From Paenibacillus ferrarius (lineage in GTDB: Bacteria; Bacillota; Bacilli; Paenibacillales; NBRC-103111): a stretch of 39,957 nucleotides of DNA. Location: assembly GCF_002027705.1 (NCBI RefSeq), contig NZ_MBTG01000044.1:1-39957 (forward strand), given 5' to 3'. The position numbers and the translations under genes are program-made. The notes under the pieces are model-generated. The model made no database searches. It worked only from the letters and a program-made list of their open reading frames with translations, and was not told where the DNA came from. Shown here one piece after another: positions 25,787 through 34,514 of the stretch. Positions within the stretch are counted from its first letter, which is position 1. Each line of letters starts with the position of its first letter.

Positions 25787-25830
25787 AAAAAAACCTCCCG
25801 AAATGAACAAATGTTCAATTCCGAGAGGTT
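25787..25830 (-). terminator. terminator of the alpha-glucan locus
   Basis: On the minus strand AACCTCTCGGAATTGAACA pairs with TTGTTCATTTCGGGAGGTT and is followed by TTTTTTT, 6 nt after the GH15 stop. Confidence 0.93.
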
Positions 25831-25835
25831 CATAG

Positions 25836-27797
25836 TTACTTCGACAGCTGTTTGTACTTATTCAAGTACTTCACAACAGTAAGCACGTAAGTCGCGTGAG
25901 ACCAAGTGAGTGGAGCAACGGAAACCGGATCGCCAGTGAAAGGATCGAGCTGCTCCGAGAGCACGCCGCTTTCCATCGCATGTTCGACAACCCATTCAAG
26001 CGTTTGGCGCGGGGCTTCGAGTTCAGCCAACGTTTTGGCGTATTCGATTTCCCATTCGGCGATCCAGAGGGTACAGATGATCCATGGATTGCCCGGTACA
26101 TTCTCAATATCCGTTGAGCGTTGGAAGTAATAATCATGATGATAGCGGGCAGAGCCTCCAACTTCGGTTTTGATCGTAAGACCGGCTTTATTCGCTCGCA
26201 TCGTGCCAACGACCCGCTCGTCATCCGCAGGCAGCACGCCGAACTCGAAGATGCCGTAGACCGAGCTCTCGAGCGTCATATCTTTGACCCATTCGCCATC
26301 CTCCATGTACAAGCCGCGAACGAAACGACCTTCTTTTTCGTCCCACAGATGCTTGAGGATGCCGGATTTGATTTTCTCCGCGGTATGCTTGTAGCGGTTG
26401 CTTCGCTCTTCGTCACCAAACAAGTTGCTGAAGTTGGAAGCTGCGATTAGTCCGCCATACACGGCAGAAGCGGTGAACGTATAGATACCGTAACGCTCTT
26501 CCCACAGATCGTAACTCGGCTTCGGCAAGTTCAGCTCCTGATCAATGTACGTGGACATGAAGCGAGCCGCGCGGCGAATGAGGTTGCGATACAGGGATTG
26601 CGCAAATTCAAGGCTTCCATTTTTCTGGAAATCCTGCCATAGAGCAAACAATACCAACGCCGTCTCATCTTCTTGAATCGGAAGCTGCACACGTCCCGAA
26701 TGAATATAAGGATGCCAACTGGAGCCTACGGTACCATCCGGATTGTATTTATGATGCAGATACCCTTCAGGAGACAGCACGTTCGCGCAGAAATTAAAGA
26801 AGGGAATAATCATGCCCTGGTAGCCAGCCATGGACATGGAGTAGGCGATTAAAGCGCCGTCCCGCGGCCACATATAGCTGTAATGGTCACGGTTGCTCTG
26901 CATAATGTCGGAATCATTGGCCGCGATGATCGCGCCGTTCACATCGGTTTGCGTCCGGACAAGCAGCAGACTTTGTTTGAAGAGGCGCTGGACATCCACA
27001 TTCAAATCGAAATAATCGCGCTCAATTTTGTTGGCCCACCGTTGCCAGTAGACGGTTACACGGTCCAAAAGCTTCCCAGGATGACTGTCTTTGACATAAG
27101 CATCAAGCTTCTTAACTTCCTCCAGATTCTTGCCTGCTCCCATCCAATAATAAAGCGTTTGGCTGGCGTTAGGAGGTACGAATAAGCGGAAGGAAATCGT
27201 GCTGTCGACAGAGCCTTGGGCAATGGCATTCCCCATGAGATGGCCGTCTTCCGCATCACGCCACGTGCCCTCAGCGTTATAGAACCTTTTGACACCGGTA
27301 GAATATTGATAAATGCCTTCTGTTCCCGTGCTGCCGTTGAACATAAAATAGCGGTCTTTTTTATAATGGAATACGGTATTGGTTAAGGGATAGTAGGCGG
27401 CTGTATCTCCGACTTCAGTCTCATTGATAAGCAAATCCTGATTGAAGAACATTCTTACTTCACGAACCGTGCTTTTGTGATTCGTAATTTGAATGCGTTT
27501 CAAGTAAATATCTTCACGTTGGTGCACACCATCATTCATGAGGAGTGTGACTCCAAGACCTGGATGCGTGGCTGTCACTTCGGTGACTAGTGAATCTTCG
27601 ACATAGCCAAGTTTGAACTGCCATTCTGGGGCATTCAACCAAGCGAAGTCACCATCTACCCAAATACCTACGCGGCATTGGTAGCCACCAATATGGTTAA
27701 GCTGGCCTACGAAAGGATAATACAGATCTCGCATGTAGGAATGTTGATCGAGGTTAATAAGAAATTTACCGTTTCCGATGACCAGATGTCTAGGCAA
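25836..27797 (-). CDS. GH15 glucoamylase/glucodextranase-like hydrolase
   Basis: This 653-residue enzyme lacks a signal peptide and so acts inside the cell. An N-terminal beta-sandwich (about 1-260) precedes the alpha/alpha-barrel (about 290-650). The barrel has WPRDGALIAYSM, PIQEDETALVLFALW, the general-acid region DLWEERYG and the C-terminal PLTWSHA. GH15 enzymes release glucose from non-reducing ends of alpha-glucans or trim alpha-1,4/1,6 links. The start is uncertain: TTG at 27797 has GGGGAAG upstream and begins MPRHLVIGNGKFLINLD, the usual beginning, while an ATG at 27860 or TTG at 27890 would add 21 or 31 residues. It follows the second GH57-GT4 gene and would trim the glucan made by it. 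Confidence 0.87.
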   Translation of the reverse strand: MPRHLVIGNGKFLINLDQHSYMRDLYYPFVGQLNHIGGYQCRVGIWVDGDFAWLNAPEWQFKLGYVEDSLVTEVTATHPGLGVTLLMNDGVHQREDIYLKRIQITNHKSTVREVRMFFNQDLLINETEVGDTAAYYPLTNTVFHYKKDRYFMFNGSTGTEGIYQYSTGVKRFYNAEGTWRDAEDGHLMGNAIAQGSVDSTISFRLFVPPNASQTLYYWMGAGKNLEEVKKLDAYVKDSHPGKLLDRVTVYWQRWANKIERDYFDLNVDVQRLFKQSLLLVRTQTDVNGAIIAANDSDIMQSNRDHYSYMWPRDGALIAYSMSMAGYQGMIIPFFNFCANVLSPEGYLHHKYNPDGTVGSSWHPYIHSGRVQLPIQEDETALVLFALWQDFQKNGSLEFAQSLYRNLIRRAARFMSTYIDQELNLPKPSYDLWEERYGIYTFTASAVYGGLIAASNFSNLFGDEERSNRYKHTAEKIKSGILKHLWDEKEGRFVRGLYMEDGEWVKDMTLESSVYGIFEFGVLPADDERVVGTMRANKAGLTIKTEVGGSARYHHDYYFQRSTDIENVPGNPWIICTLWIAEWEIEYAKTLAELEAPRQTLEWVVEHAMESGVLSEQLDPFTGDPVSVAPLTWSHATYVLTVVKYLNKYKQLSK

Positions 27798-27924
27798 TAC
27801 AATCACTTCCCCACTCGTTTGTTTGATCGCGAATTCAGAACCCGTCCTTGAGGTGCCCATTAATGGGATATCGCGTCTCTCGCAATGCAATTGCTAGGAC
27901 TTCGTTAGCACAGGGCTTGCCAAT

Positions 27925-27959
27925 AGGTTACCTAATTATTACCAAGGAATCAATGATTC
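27925..27959 (-). promoter_or_regulatory. possible promoter and dyad before the GH15 gene
   Basis: On the minus strand TTGATT (27948-27953) and TAACCT (27925-27930) are 17 bp apart. The dyad GAATCA-A-TGATTC (27947-27959) covers the -35. The rest of the 221-bp gap (27798-28018) has no gene and no terminator for the upstream fusion gene. Confidence 0.35.
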
Positions 27960-28018
27960 TTTGAAAAAATTCTGAAAATTTAGACTGGTCACGCTTACAA
28001 TTGGCATAGTTCTCCATA

Positions 28019-31000
28019 TTATTTGATTATTTCCTTCTGATGCCGGAATATACCTGTTTCCTGGTCGTGAAGGAAAATCAATTTGCTATAAACCTCAATT
28101 GTCAAAGTGCTGATGAGTTCCCAGTTATAAATGGAGCTGACTCTGCTTAGTGCGTCACTTGTCAGCTTGGCTGCAGTCATGGGGTCCTGCAAGAGGCTGA
28201 CAATTGCCATGGCGAGGGCAGGAGCGTCTCCCGGCTTCACTTTACAACCGTTGATCGAATGATCGACAATCTCTGCAAGTCCACCTGTATCAGAGACAAT
28301 AACCGGCGTGCCGCTGGCCATAGCTTCTAAAGCAACCAGACCAAAGGGCTCATAGAGACTTGGAAAAATGCAGAGCTCTGCCTTGTGCAAAAGCAGGTTT
28401 TTGTCGGTTTCCTCCAGAAAACCAACGAAGCTGACGCGGTCTCCGAGGGAGGCTGCCAGTTGTTGAAGCCCCTCTAGTTCAGGCCCAGAGCCTGCGATCA
28501 CGAGTTTAGCTTGCGGAAAACGTTTGAGTACGAGGCGCATGGCCGAAATAAGGATATGTACGCCCTTTTCATAAACAAGCCGCCCCAGAAAAACAAGAAT
28601 TGGCGATTCGCCGCCAAGCAATACGTCAGATAGAAGCGGGTTCGTTGCCAAAAGAGTATCCGCAGGGATGAGAAAAGGCATTACCCCATTGGGGATAGCA
28701 CTTATTTTATGCTCTGGAACTTGAAAGAGGTCTATAACTTCCTGCTGCATATATAAACTGCATACAATAAGATGATCAGCCCTATTGGCTAGTTTGTTTT
28801 CTAGGAGATGGATTCGTTGTTGAACGTGCGTTTCCAATTTCCCTTGATTTCGACCATGTTCAGTAGCATGAATGGTTGCGATCAATGGGAGCTGAAGTGT
28901 TGTTTTACATTCATTTGCTGCGTAAAAGACCAGCCAATCATGCGCATGGATGAGATCGAACTGCAGGCCTTGCCCGGATAACCGAGTTATCGTTTGAAGG
29001 AAGGCTATATTCATTTGAAAAACCCAATCCAGGAAATGCACACTGCCAATGGATTCCAGCACTTCAGCACGATGAATATGCACGCCATCCGAATAGGCAT
29101 AAGGAACGCAGTCCGTCGTCAGACAGGTGATGACATGCACCTCATGACCGGAACGAGCAAGCTGTCTGGATAAATCGCATACGGCTCTCGCCAAGCCGCC
29201 AATCACATGCGGCGGATATTCCCATGCTAGCATCAGAATACGCAAGGAGGATGCTGGGTGTGTATCCATGATCGACAAGCGAGAAGAAGATGAAGCTTTA
29301 AGCGATGTAAGGCTGAAAGAGCTGCTTGGAAAACTGTGGAGCGGGCTTATATGCTCTGCCGATCTATTTAAAGAGCTGTCTATAGAGACAACTGGCGGGC
29401 TTGGTTGGAATGCTTGGTAGTTGAGTTCGGGCAAAAAGGGCGATTTCCGCTCCAAGGCAATGACGATTTCGGAAAGAGCTGGATCTGAGGCTTCATCTTC
29501 TACCAGCTGCAGCAATTGGTGAAGATGGGCCAAATGGGTTTCGATACGATTCGCCGCGTATTCGGTCACGGTCTGGGCGTCCAGGATGAACGTCCAGTCG
29601 CTGCTTTGCGCGAGCATAAGCTCTCGCGCTGCTTGGTTTAGTGCCCGAAGCTGCATCTTTGGCAGCAGCTTCGGGGCAGGGTGCTTCTGCGCAGCAAGCA
29701 CCAGGCGATCCTCCGCTGCGTGCAGCTGCGGATGGACCCACTGGCTGCGCGGCTGCAGCCAGACCTCGGCATAGCCGCCGCGGCCCCAGCTCGACACGGG
29801 AAGCTTCGCTTCCGTGGTCGGCGCATGGGCGGCGGCGTAGCCGCCAAGCGTAGTCGTAGACACGACTACGCCCTGATCCTGCGCGGCGGCGAGCCCGCGC
29901 AGCACAGCCTCCAGCCACTGGTGGCCTTCGTACCACCAGTGCCCGAACAGCTCGGCATCGTATGGGCATACGATGACCGGCGGCTGCGCAGGCTGCGCTT
30001 CGCGGCCTGCTGCCGTCAGAGCCGCGCGAGCGAGGCGGCTCAGCTGCGCCACCCGGCTGGCGACGAAATGCTCAGCATGCTGCTGAGCTTTCTGTGCGGC
30101 ACGCGCCGGGCGGTAGGGCTCTTTGGCGTCGCCGGCGGCTGCGTCGGTGACGCGGAAGTACTTGAAGCCCGTATGAATGCGTGCGCCGTCCGGCAGCACA
30201 TAGGGCTTCAAGTACTCCCACTCGGCCCCGCCGGAGCGGCCGAGATCATAGCCGATATCGCGATAATATTCGCGGTAGTCGGCGTCGCTTGGGTATCCCA
30301 CCTCGGCGCTCCAGACCTGGGCACCAGCTTCAAGATCCCGCGCGAAGGCACAAGCGCCGCTTTGCGTCCGCAAGGGTACGCAGAGCCCCGAAGTCTGCTG
30401 CTGCGCTTCGCTGTCCATCTGCTCTACTGCCAGTGCATGCGCATGAGCGTCAACGACGAAGTAGCGCAGATTCAGTGCCTGCAGGTGGGGTTCAATCGCA
30501 GGGGTATAGCCGCACTCCGGCAGCCAGATGCCAGCCGGAGCTGATCCGAAATGCCGCCGGAATTCCTGAACGGCGGCTTCCAGCTGCGCGCGCAGAGCGG
30601 CATCGTTCTTGATCAATGGCAAGAACGCATGCGTCGCGGCGCACGTTATTAACTCTAAGCAGCCTGAGCTTCTAAGGCTGCGGAATTTACGGATCAGATC
30701 GCCGCGAAGACGATCGTACAGTGTCAGAAGCCGATGATAGTGATCGGCATACTGTCTGGCCGTCCCGCTGAAATCGGCATGGCCCCACAGGCGAATCACT
30801 TCTCGCTGCGAAAGCTCACAAAGTGATTCCAGATGCTTGCGAAGCCGTTGCTGAAGGGTTGAATCTGCCAGCATGGCGAGCAGCGGAGGAGAAAGCGACA
30901 AGGTGAGTTGAAAGGGGATGTCCTCTTCCAGAAGACGATCCATCATTTCGATCAAAGGCAGGTAGCTGTCAACGACCGCTTCGAAAAACCAGCGTTCTTC

Positions 31001-31090
31001 CAAGGTAATGTCGTCCTTCTCATGACGAATATAGGGAATATGGGCATGCAAAAGGAAAGCAACATAGCCGTGTACGTGGGGGTTGCTCAA
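28019..31090 (-). CDS. GH57 branching enzyme fused to GT4 glucan synthase-like domain (copy 2)
   Basis: This 1023-residue cytoplasmic fusion has a GH57 1,4-alpha-glucan branching-enzyme domain at about 1-540. Its nucleophile is E192 in GIWLPECGY and its acid/base is D378 in CPYDAELFGHWWYEG. A Ser/Pro-rich linker of about 70 residues leads to a GT4 domain from about 615. That domain starts LRILMLAWEYPPHVIGGLAR and carries the E-x7-E motif in EPFGLVALE. One chain could thus elongate and branch an alpha-glucan. The start is TTG, overlapping the DUF4912 stop as TTGA. The segment at 29490-30640 is strikingly GC-rich, with Ala/Gly/Arg-rich protein, compared with copy 1 and with its own ends. Sugar donor not known (ADP- or GDP-glucose likely). 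Confidence 0.9.
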   Translation of the reverse strand: MSNPHVHGYVAFLLHAHIPYIRHEKDDITLEERWFFEAVVDSYLPLIEMMDRLLEEDIPFQLTLSLSPPLLAMLADSTLQQRLRKHLESLCELSQREVIRLWGHADFSGTARQYADHYHRLLTLYDRLRGDLIRKFRSLRSSGCLELITCAATHAFLPLIKNDAALRAQLEAAVQEFRRHFGSAPAGIWLPECGYTPAIEPHLQALNLRYFVVDAHAHALAVEQMDSEAQQQTSGLCVPLRTQSGACAFARDLEAGAQVWSAEVGYPSDADYREYYRDIGYDLGRSGGAEWEYLKPYVLPDGARIHTGFKYFRVTDAAAGDAKEPYRPARAAQKAQQHAEHFVASRVAQLSRLARAALTAAGREAQPAQPPVIVCPYDAELFGHWWYEGHQWLEAVLRGLAAAQDQGVVVSTTTLGGYAAAHAPTTEAKLPVSSWGRGGYAEVWLQPRSQWVHPQLHAAEDRLVLAAQKHPAPKLLPKMQLRALNQAARELMLAQSSDWTFILDAQTVTEYAANRIETHLAHLHQLLQLVEDEASDPALSEIVIALERKSPFLPELNYQAFQPSPPVVSIDSSLNRSAEHISPLHSFPSSSFSLTSLKASSSSRLSIMDTHPASSLRILMLAWEYPPHVIGGLARAVCDLSRQLARSGHEVHVITCLTTDCVPYAYSDGVHIHRAEVLESIGSVHFLDWVFQMNIAFLQTITRLSGQGLQFDLIHAHDWLVFYAANECKTTLQLPLIATIHATEHGRNQGKLETHVQQRIHLLENKLANRADHLIVCSLYMQQEVIDLFQVPEHKISAIPNGVMPFLIPADTLLATNPLLSDVLLGGESPILVFLGRLVYEKGVHILISAMRLVLKRFPQAKLVIAGSGPELEGLQQLAASLGDRVSFVGFLEETDKNLLLHKAELCIFPSLYEPFGLVALEAMASGTPVIVSDTGGLAEIVDHSINGCKVKPGDAPALAMAIVSLLQDPMTAAKLTSDALSRVSSIYNWELISTLTIEVYSKLIFLHDQETGIFRHQKEIIK

Positions 31091-31647
31091 TCTGTATCGC
31101 CTCCGGATTCCGTATCTGCCGCGTATGCGCTTTTCGGTGTATAGACCGAATAAGCAGAGAAATACTCACAAGTCGTTGTATGGCTTAGCTTCAAGGAAAC
31201 AGGGGCAAGCTTGTATGTTTCTAGCTGCTCTTGGTTCAGCGTGCCAGTGGAATCTTCCTTGCTCGTAAGGCTATAAGGTGTCTGAACGGTATTGGAACGA
31301 AGAAGAGAGAGAAACTGGCCAAGCTCGTTGACGATGCCAAGGTCTGCGTAGCAGCTTTGGCCCGGGAGAACCCCGCTAAGAAAGCAAGAATTTCCTTCAG
31401 GAAGCGGCAGCTGGGAAATGTGCCTGTCTCTCTGTGAATCATCGCCTTCTTGCTCAGGGGCAGCGTATATGCGCAAGGTTGGTTGAAGTGCCTTCCACTG
31501 GGCACTGAAGTGTTCGTGGATCAGTCTGGCCGTTCTTGTTGATAGCTGCCAATAGGCAAACAGAACAGATGGAGATTGGACAAGCAGCTGAAGTGTATCC
31601 CGATCAAATGATTCAGTAGAGAGAGCTTGGGTAGGAATCGGACTCAC
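31087..31647 (-). CDS. DUF4912 protein (copy 2)
   Basis: This 186-residue protein has the DUF4912 core LVQSPSVLFAYWQLSTRTA, then RIYA and CFLSGVLPGQSCYADLGIV segments, similar in order to the protein at 37428-37934. The core looks like a beta-sandwich that may bind carbohydrate, but the function is not established. The GTG start at 31647 has only a weak Shine-Dalgarno. Its stop overlaps the TTG start of the fusion gene (TTGA), so the two proteins are made in step and may act together. The C-terminal tail is acidic and low-complexity. Confidence 0.82.
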   Translation of the reverse strand: MSPIPTQALSTESFDRDTLQLLVQSPSVLFAYWQLSTRTARLIHEHFSAQWKALQPTLRIYAAPEQEGDDSQRDRHISQLPLPEGNSCFLSGVLPGQSCYADLGIVNELGQFLSLLRSNTVQTPYSLTSKEDSTGTLNQEQLETYKLAPVSLKLSHTTTCEYFSAYSVYTPKSAYAADTESGGDTD

Positions 31648-31722
31648 CTTTTCTCAGGAAAGTAGTGGGAATAAGCAGCATGGACCTTTGAGCAGTATTG
31701 TAGCATATGCAGAATACAAACG

Positions 31723-31754
31723 AAAAATCTCCTCCTTATGGAAAAGGGGGAGAT
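31723..31754 (-). terminator. terminator between the two glucan modules
   Basis: On the minus strand ATCTCCCCCTT and AAGGAGGAGAT form a hairpin (one G-T pair) followed by TTTTTCG, 15 nt after the 75-residue gene. It splits the locus into two transcription units. Confidence 0.8.
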
Positions 31755-31768
31755 CACGAGTACATCCT

Positions 31769-31996
31769 TTACTTGGCAGGGTGTTGGCCGTGCTGGCCTT
31801 CCATGTACCAGGCTTCTGTCAGTCTCATTAAGGAGTCATACCGATTTATTGAGGTGAAGATCAGCTGATATTCATCTTGCTTTACATTCGTATAAGAAGC
31901 CTTAAATCCGGTATGATATTGCACGGTCATACTGGAGGATTGATCGTCATACTGTACAAAAGCGATCTGCCTGGAAACGCTTGGAATCATATTCAC
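31769..31996 (-). CDS. small hypothetical protein, possibly KTSC-like
   Basis: This 75-residue protein starts at GTG 31996 with GGGGAG 6 nt upstream. SRQIAFVQYDDQSSSMTVQY followed by a short GFKASYTNV strand and a C-terminal helix resembles the KTSC fold (beta hairpin plus helix), but the match is weak. It is the last gene of the first glucan module, between the nucleotidyltransferase and the terminator. Strong ribosome binding site and position argue it is real. Confidence 0.6.
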   Translation of the reverse strand: MNMIPSVSRQIAFVQYDDQSSSMTVQYHTGFKASYTNVKQDEYQLIFTSINRYDSLMRLTEAWYMEGQHGQHPAK

Positions 31997-32066
31997 GCTG
32001 CTCTCCCCTTCATCTTAAGACTTTGGAAAACCGTATCGGAACTATCGTATCTGTACATAGGTATGC

Positions 32067-34475
32067 TTATTGAAGAACATTTAGAATGTGTTCACGGTAG
32101 GAGTGGACAAGCTGCTCGGCCAGCTCAGGCGCTGTAGATTGCGCAACCAGCTGAAAGACGGGATCATCGCTATCCGGCAGCAGCAGGATCCAACCGTTCT
32201 CGTGATAAAACTTAATGCCATCAACCAAGTCGACACGTGTATCCTTCGTTCGTTCCATCATTCTCCGCATGACGGCACCCTTGGAGTCCCAAGGGCAGTC
32301 AATTCGTTCGCGATGAAGGTAGGGCGTTGGGAATAAGGCCAGCAGCTCGGAGAGCGGCAGACCCGTTCGATCCAATTGCAGGACGACGAGTCCAATGGCA
32401 AAAAGGGCATCATGCAGCGGATGCAACATCGCCCCATGTGTAACCTCCAGAAGGGCACGCGCGCCCTCCTTTGTCCGAATAATAGTGCCGCCGAGCCCTT
32501 CGGCTATGCTTTCCAGCAGCTCAGGGGCACTGACTGGGGCGCCAATGGCTGATCCCGGACGGCTGTGCAAATAGCACAGATAGAGGAAAATGGTTTGCAA
32601 GTCGCTGTTTACCGCCGTTCCTTGCTCTGTTATAAGCTGCATGCTTCGTCCGTCATCGTGGATACGAAGTCCAAGATGTGCACCCGACAGTGGGATAAAG
32701 TGTTGAAGCGGCTCCTGTGTGCTGGCCGAGGTCACATGAATGGCTTCAATCCCGAGCTTGGCGAAAAAAGGGACGAGATAAGGCTGCAGCCAAGAGCTTG
32801 CCTCAACGACAACCCGCATAGGAGACGAAGGCAAGTCATTTCTCTCATCGGTGATTTCTTGCGCGAGCGCGGCAATATACGTTTGAAACCAGTGTGTTTC
32901 GTCTTCGTAGGTGCCAATCGCCTTCATGGAAGCCCGGCTGAAGTCTTCCTGCCAAAAGCTGTTCTCCACCTTCCGCTCAAGGGATTTGGGAATCGGCAAT
33001 CCTCCCGCGTCCAAACAAGATAAGCAGCAAGACTCGTTATCGTTGCCTGACCAATCCAGATGAATGCCGCCTGCGGCACCCAAGTGGCGAATGGCAAAAC
33101 AAGCCGCTGGTGCGAAGCAATCGCCCAAATCAATGACATTCGTGCCAACCGATTGCAAGCTGGCGGTTAGTGTTCGTTTCAATAGCTGCGTGAAGGGATG
33201 AGGCGCACAGCTAACAGTCATTGTTTTACCCGCAGCAAGGGTTGCCCCGTAAGCCGTGGCGAATTTGGCGATGAGTTCCGGTGTTAAATCAAGATTGGGA
33301 ACGCCGCTTACCCCATGCGTCTTGAATAACGTCTTCGTTGCGTGATCTCCCCAGATATAAGAAGTATGAAGACGGGTTTTTTCACGAATTTGTTTGTAGG
33401 GCCAGATTTTCACATTCGGCTCAACTCGGCTGTTGGCACCAAGAACAACATGGTTGCCAATCACGGAACCATCCCCCAAATAGGAGGATTCTTTACTAAC
33501 AATCCGACTTGTTAATGTAGAACCGGCTAATTCGTTGTAAGGGGCGATATGATTATGGTCCCATAAGATGCTGCGGGTTAGTTTGCTGCCTTTGGAAAGT
33601 CGGTTGTTTTGCCCAATAATGCAGTATTCCCCGAGCTCCACCTCATCCTCCAGAATACTCCCTTTACCGATAAAAGCGGGGCCGGATACTAGCGCCGACG
33701 CGCTGATTTCCACACCTTCCGCCAAATAAACCTGGGGTCGGATTTGCGTACCCTCGATACGCAGCTGGACTTTCCCTTCGAGCATATCAAATTGGGTTTG
33801 GCGATATTGCTGGAGATTGCCGATATCCATCCAATAGCCAGGGCTGATGTATCCATACAGACTGTTTTTCTCCTGAAGCAATTCAGGGAACAGCTGCCCG
33901 CTGAAATCGAACTCCACGCCGGGTGGAACACGTTCCAGTATCTCAGGCTCCAGAATGTATATGCCGGTATTTACGGTATCGCTGAATACTTCCCCCCAGC
34001 TTGGTTTCTCAAGGAAACGTGTAATCGAACCATGTTCATCGGTCATCACGACACCATACTCCAGAGGATGGCTAACACGTGTAAGAACTAAAGTAGCCTT
34101 AGCTTGTTTCTCTCTATGAAAAGCAAGGGCATGCTGCAGGTTGAAATCCGTCAGCGCATCACCGCTAATAACAATGAAAGTTTCGTCCAGAAATTCGCGG
34201 GCCTGTTTCACGCTTCCGGCTGTACCGAGCGGACTCGTTTCTTCGAAATAATGGAGATTGACACCAAAGGCTTGCCCATCGCCGAAATAGTCGCGGATTA
34301 CGTCAGGTTTATACTGCATGGTCACGGCGATATCTTGAATGCCATTCCCTTGGAGCAGTTCAATAATATAGGCCATGCAGGGCCTTCCAAGAAGAGGCAC
34401 CATGGGCTTGGGGAGATGGCAAGTAAGGGGACGCAGCCGCGTTCCTTTACCTCCGGCCATAATAACAGCCTTCAT
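32067..34475 (-). CDS. sugar nucleotidyltransferase with left-handed helix and degenerate phosphomutase domain
   Basis: This 802-residue protein has a nucleotidyltransferase domain (1-235) with GGKGTRLRPLT and the GDALTDF metal motif, a hexapeptide left-handed beta-helix (about 245-370), and a region matching phosphomannomutase/phosphoglucomutase in length and order (385-800). The catalytic TASHNP loop of real mutases is replaced by GIHLDWSGNDNES, and the DGDxDR metal loop by IHDDGRS, so mutase activity is unlikely. Such fusions are often annotated as mannose-1-phosphate guanylyltransferase. In this cluster it more likely makes the NDP-glucose donor for the GT4 domains or senses a sugar phosphate. 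AAGGAGGT precedes the ATG. Confidence 0.85.
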   Translation of the reverse strand: MKAVIMAGGKGTRLRPLTCHLPKPMVPLLGRPCMAYIIELLQGNGIQDIAVTMQYKPDVIRDYFGDGQAFGVNLHYFEETSPLGTAGSVKQAREFLDETFIVISGDALTDFNLQHALAFHREKQAKATLVLTRVSHPLEYGVVMTDEHGSITRFLEKPSWGEVFSDTVNTGIYILEPEILERVPPGVEFDFSGQLFPELLQEKNSLYGYISPGYWMDIGNLQQYRQTQFDMLEGKVQLRIEGTQIRPQVYLAEGVEISASALVSGPAFIGKGSILEDEVELGEYCIIGQNNRLSKGSKLTRSILWDHNHIAPYNELAGSTLTSRIVSKESSYLGDGSVIGNHVVLGANSRVEPNVKIWPYKQIREKTRLHTSYIWGDHATKTLFKTHGVSGVPNLDLTPELIAKFATAYGATLAAGKTMTVSCAPHPFTQLLKRTLTASLQSVGTNVIDLGDCFAPAACFAIRHLGAAGGIHLDWSGNDNESCCLSCLDAGGLPIPKSLERKVENSFWQEDFSRASMKAIGTYEDETHWFQTYIAALAQEITDERNDLPSSPMRVVVEASSWLQPYLVPFFAKLGIEAIHVTSASTQEPLQHFIPLSGAHLGLRIHDDGRSMQLITEQGTAVNSDLQTIFLYLCYLHSRPGSAIGAPVSAPELLESIAEGLGGTIIRTKEGARALLEVTHGAMLHPLHDALFAIGLVVLQLDRTGLPLSELLALFPTPYLHRERIDCPWDSKGAVMRRMMERTKDTRVDLVDGIKFYHENGWILLLPDSDDPVFQLVAQSTAPELAEQLVHSYREHILNVLQ

Positions 34476-34514
34476 TGGGATGACCTCCTTCGCATATCTT
34501 GTATATGGTTGTGA

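Noticed and set aside
29681..30544. A 287-codon open frame on the plus strand
   Set aside because: It is antisense to the GC-rich block of the second GH57-GT4 gene; composition artefact with no domain.
32067..34475. Bifunctional nucleotidyltransferase/phosphomannomutase
   Set aside because: The mutase phosphoserine loop and metal loop are both lost, so a second activity is not supported.
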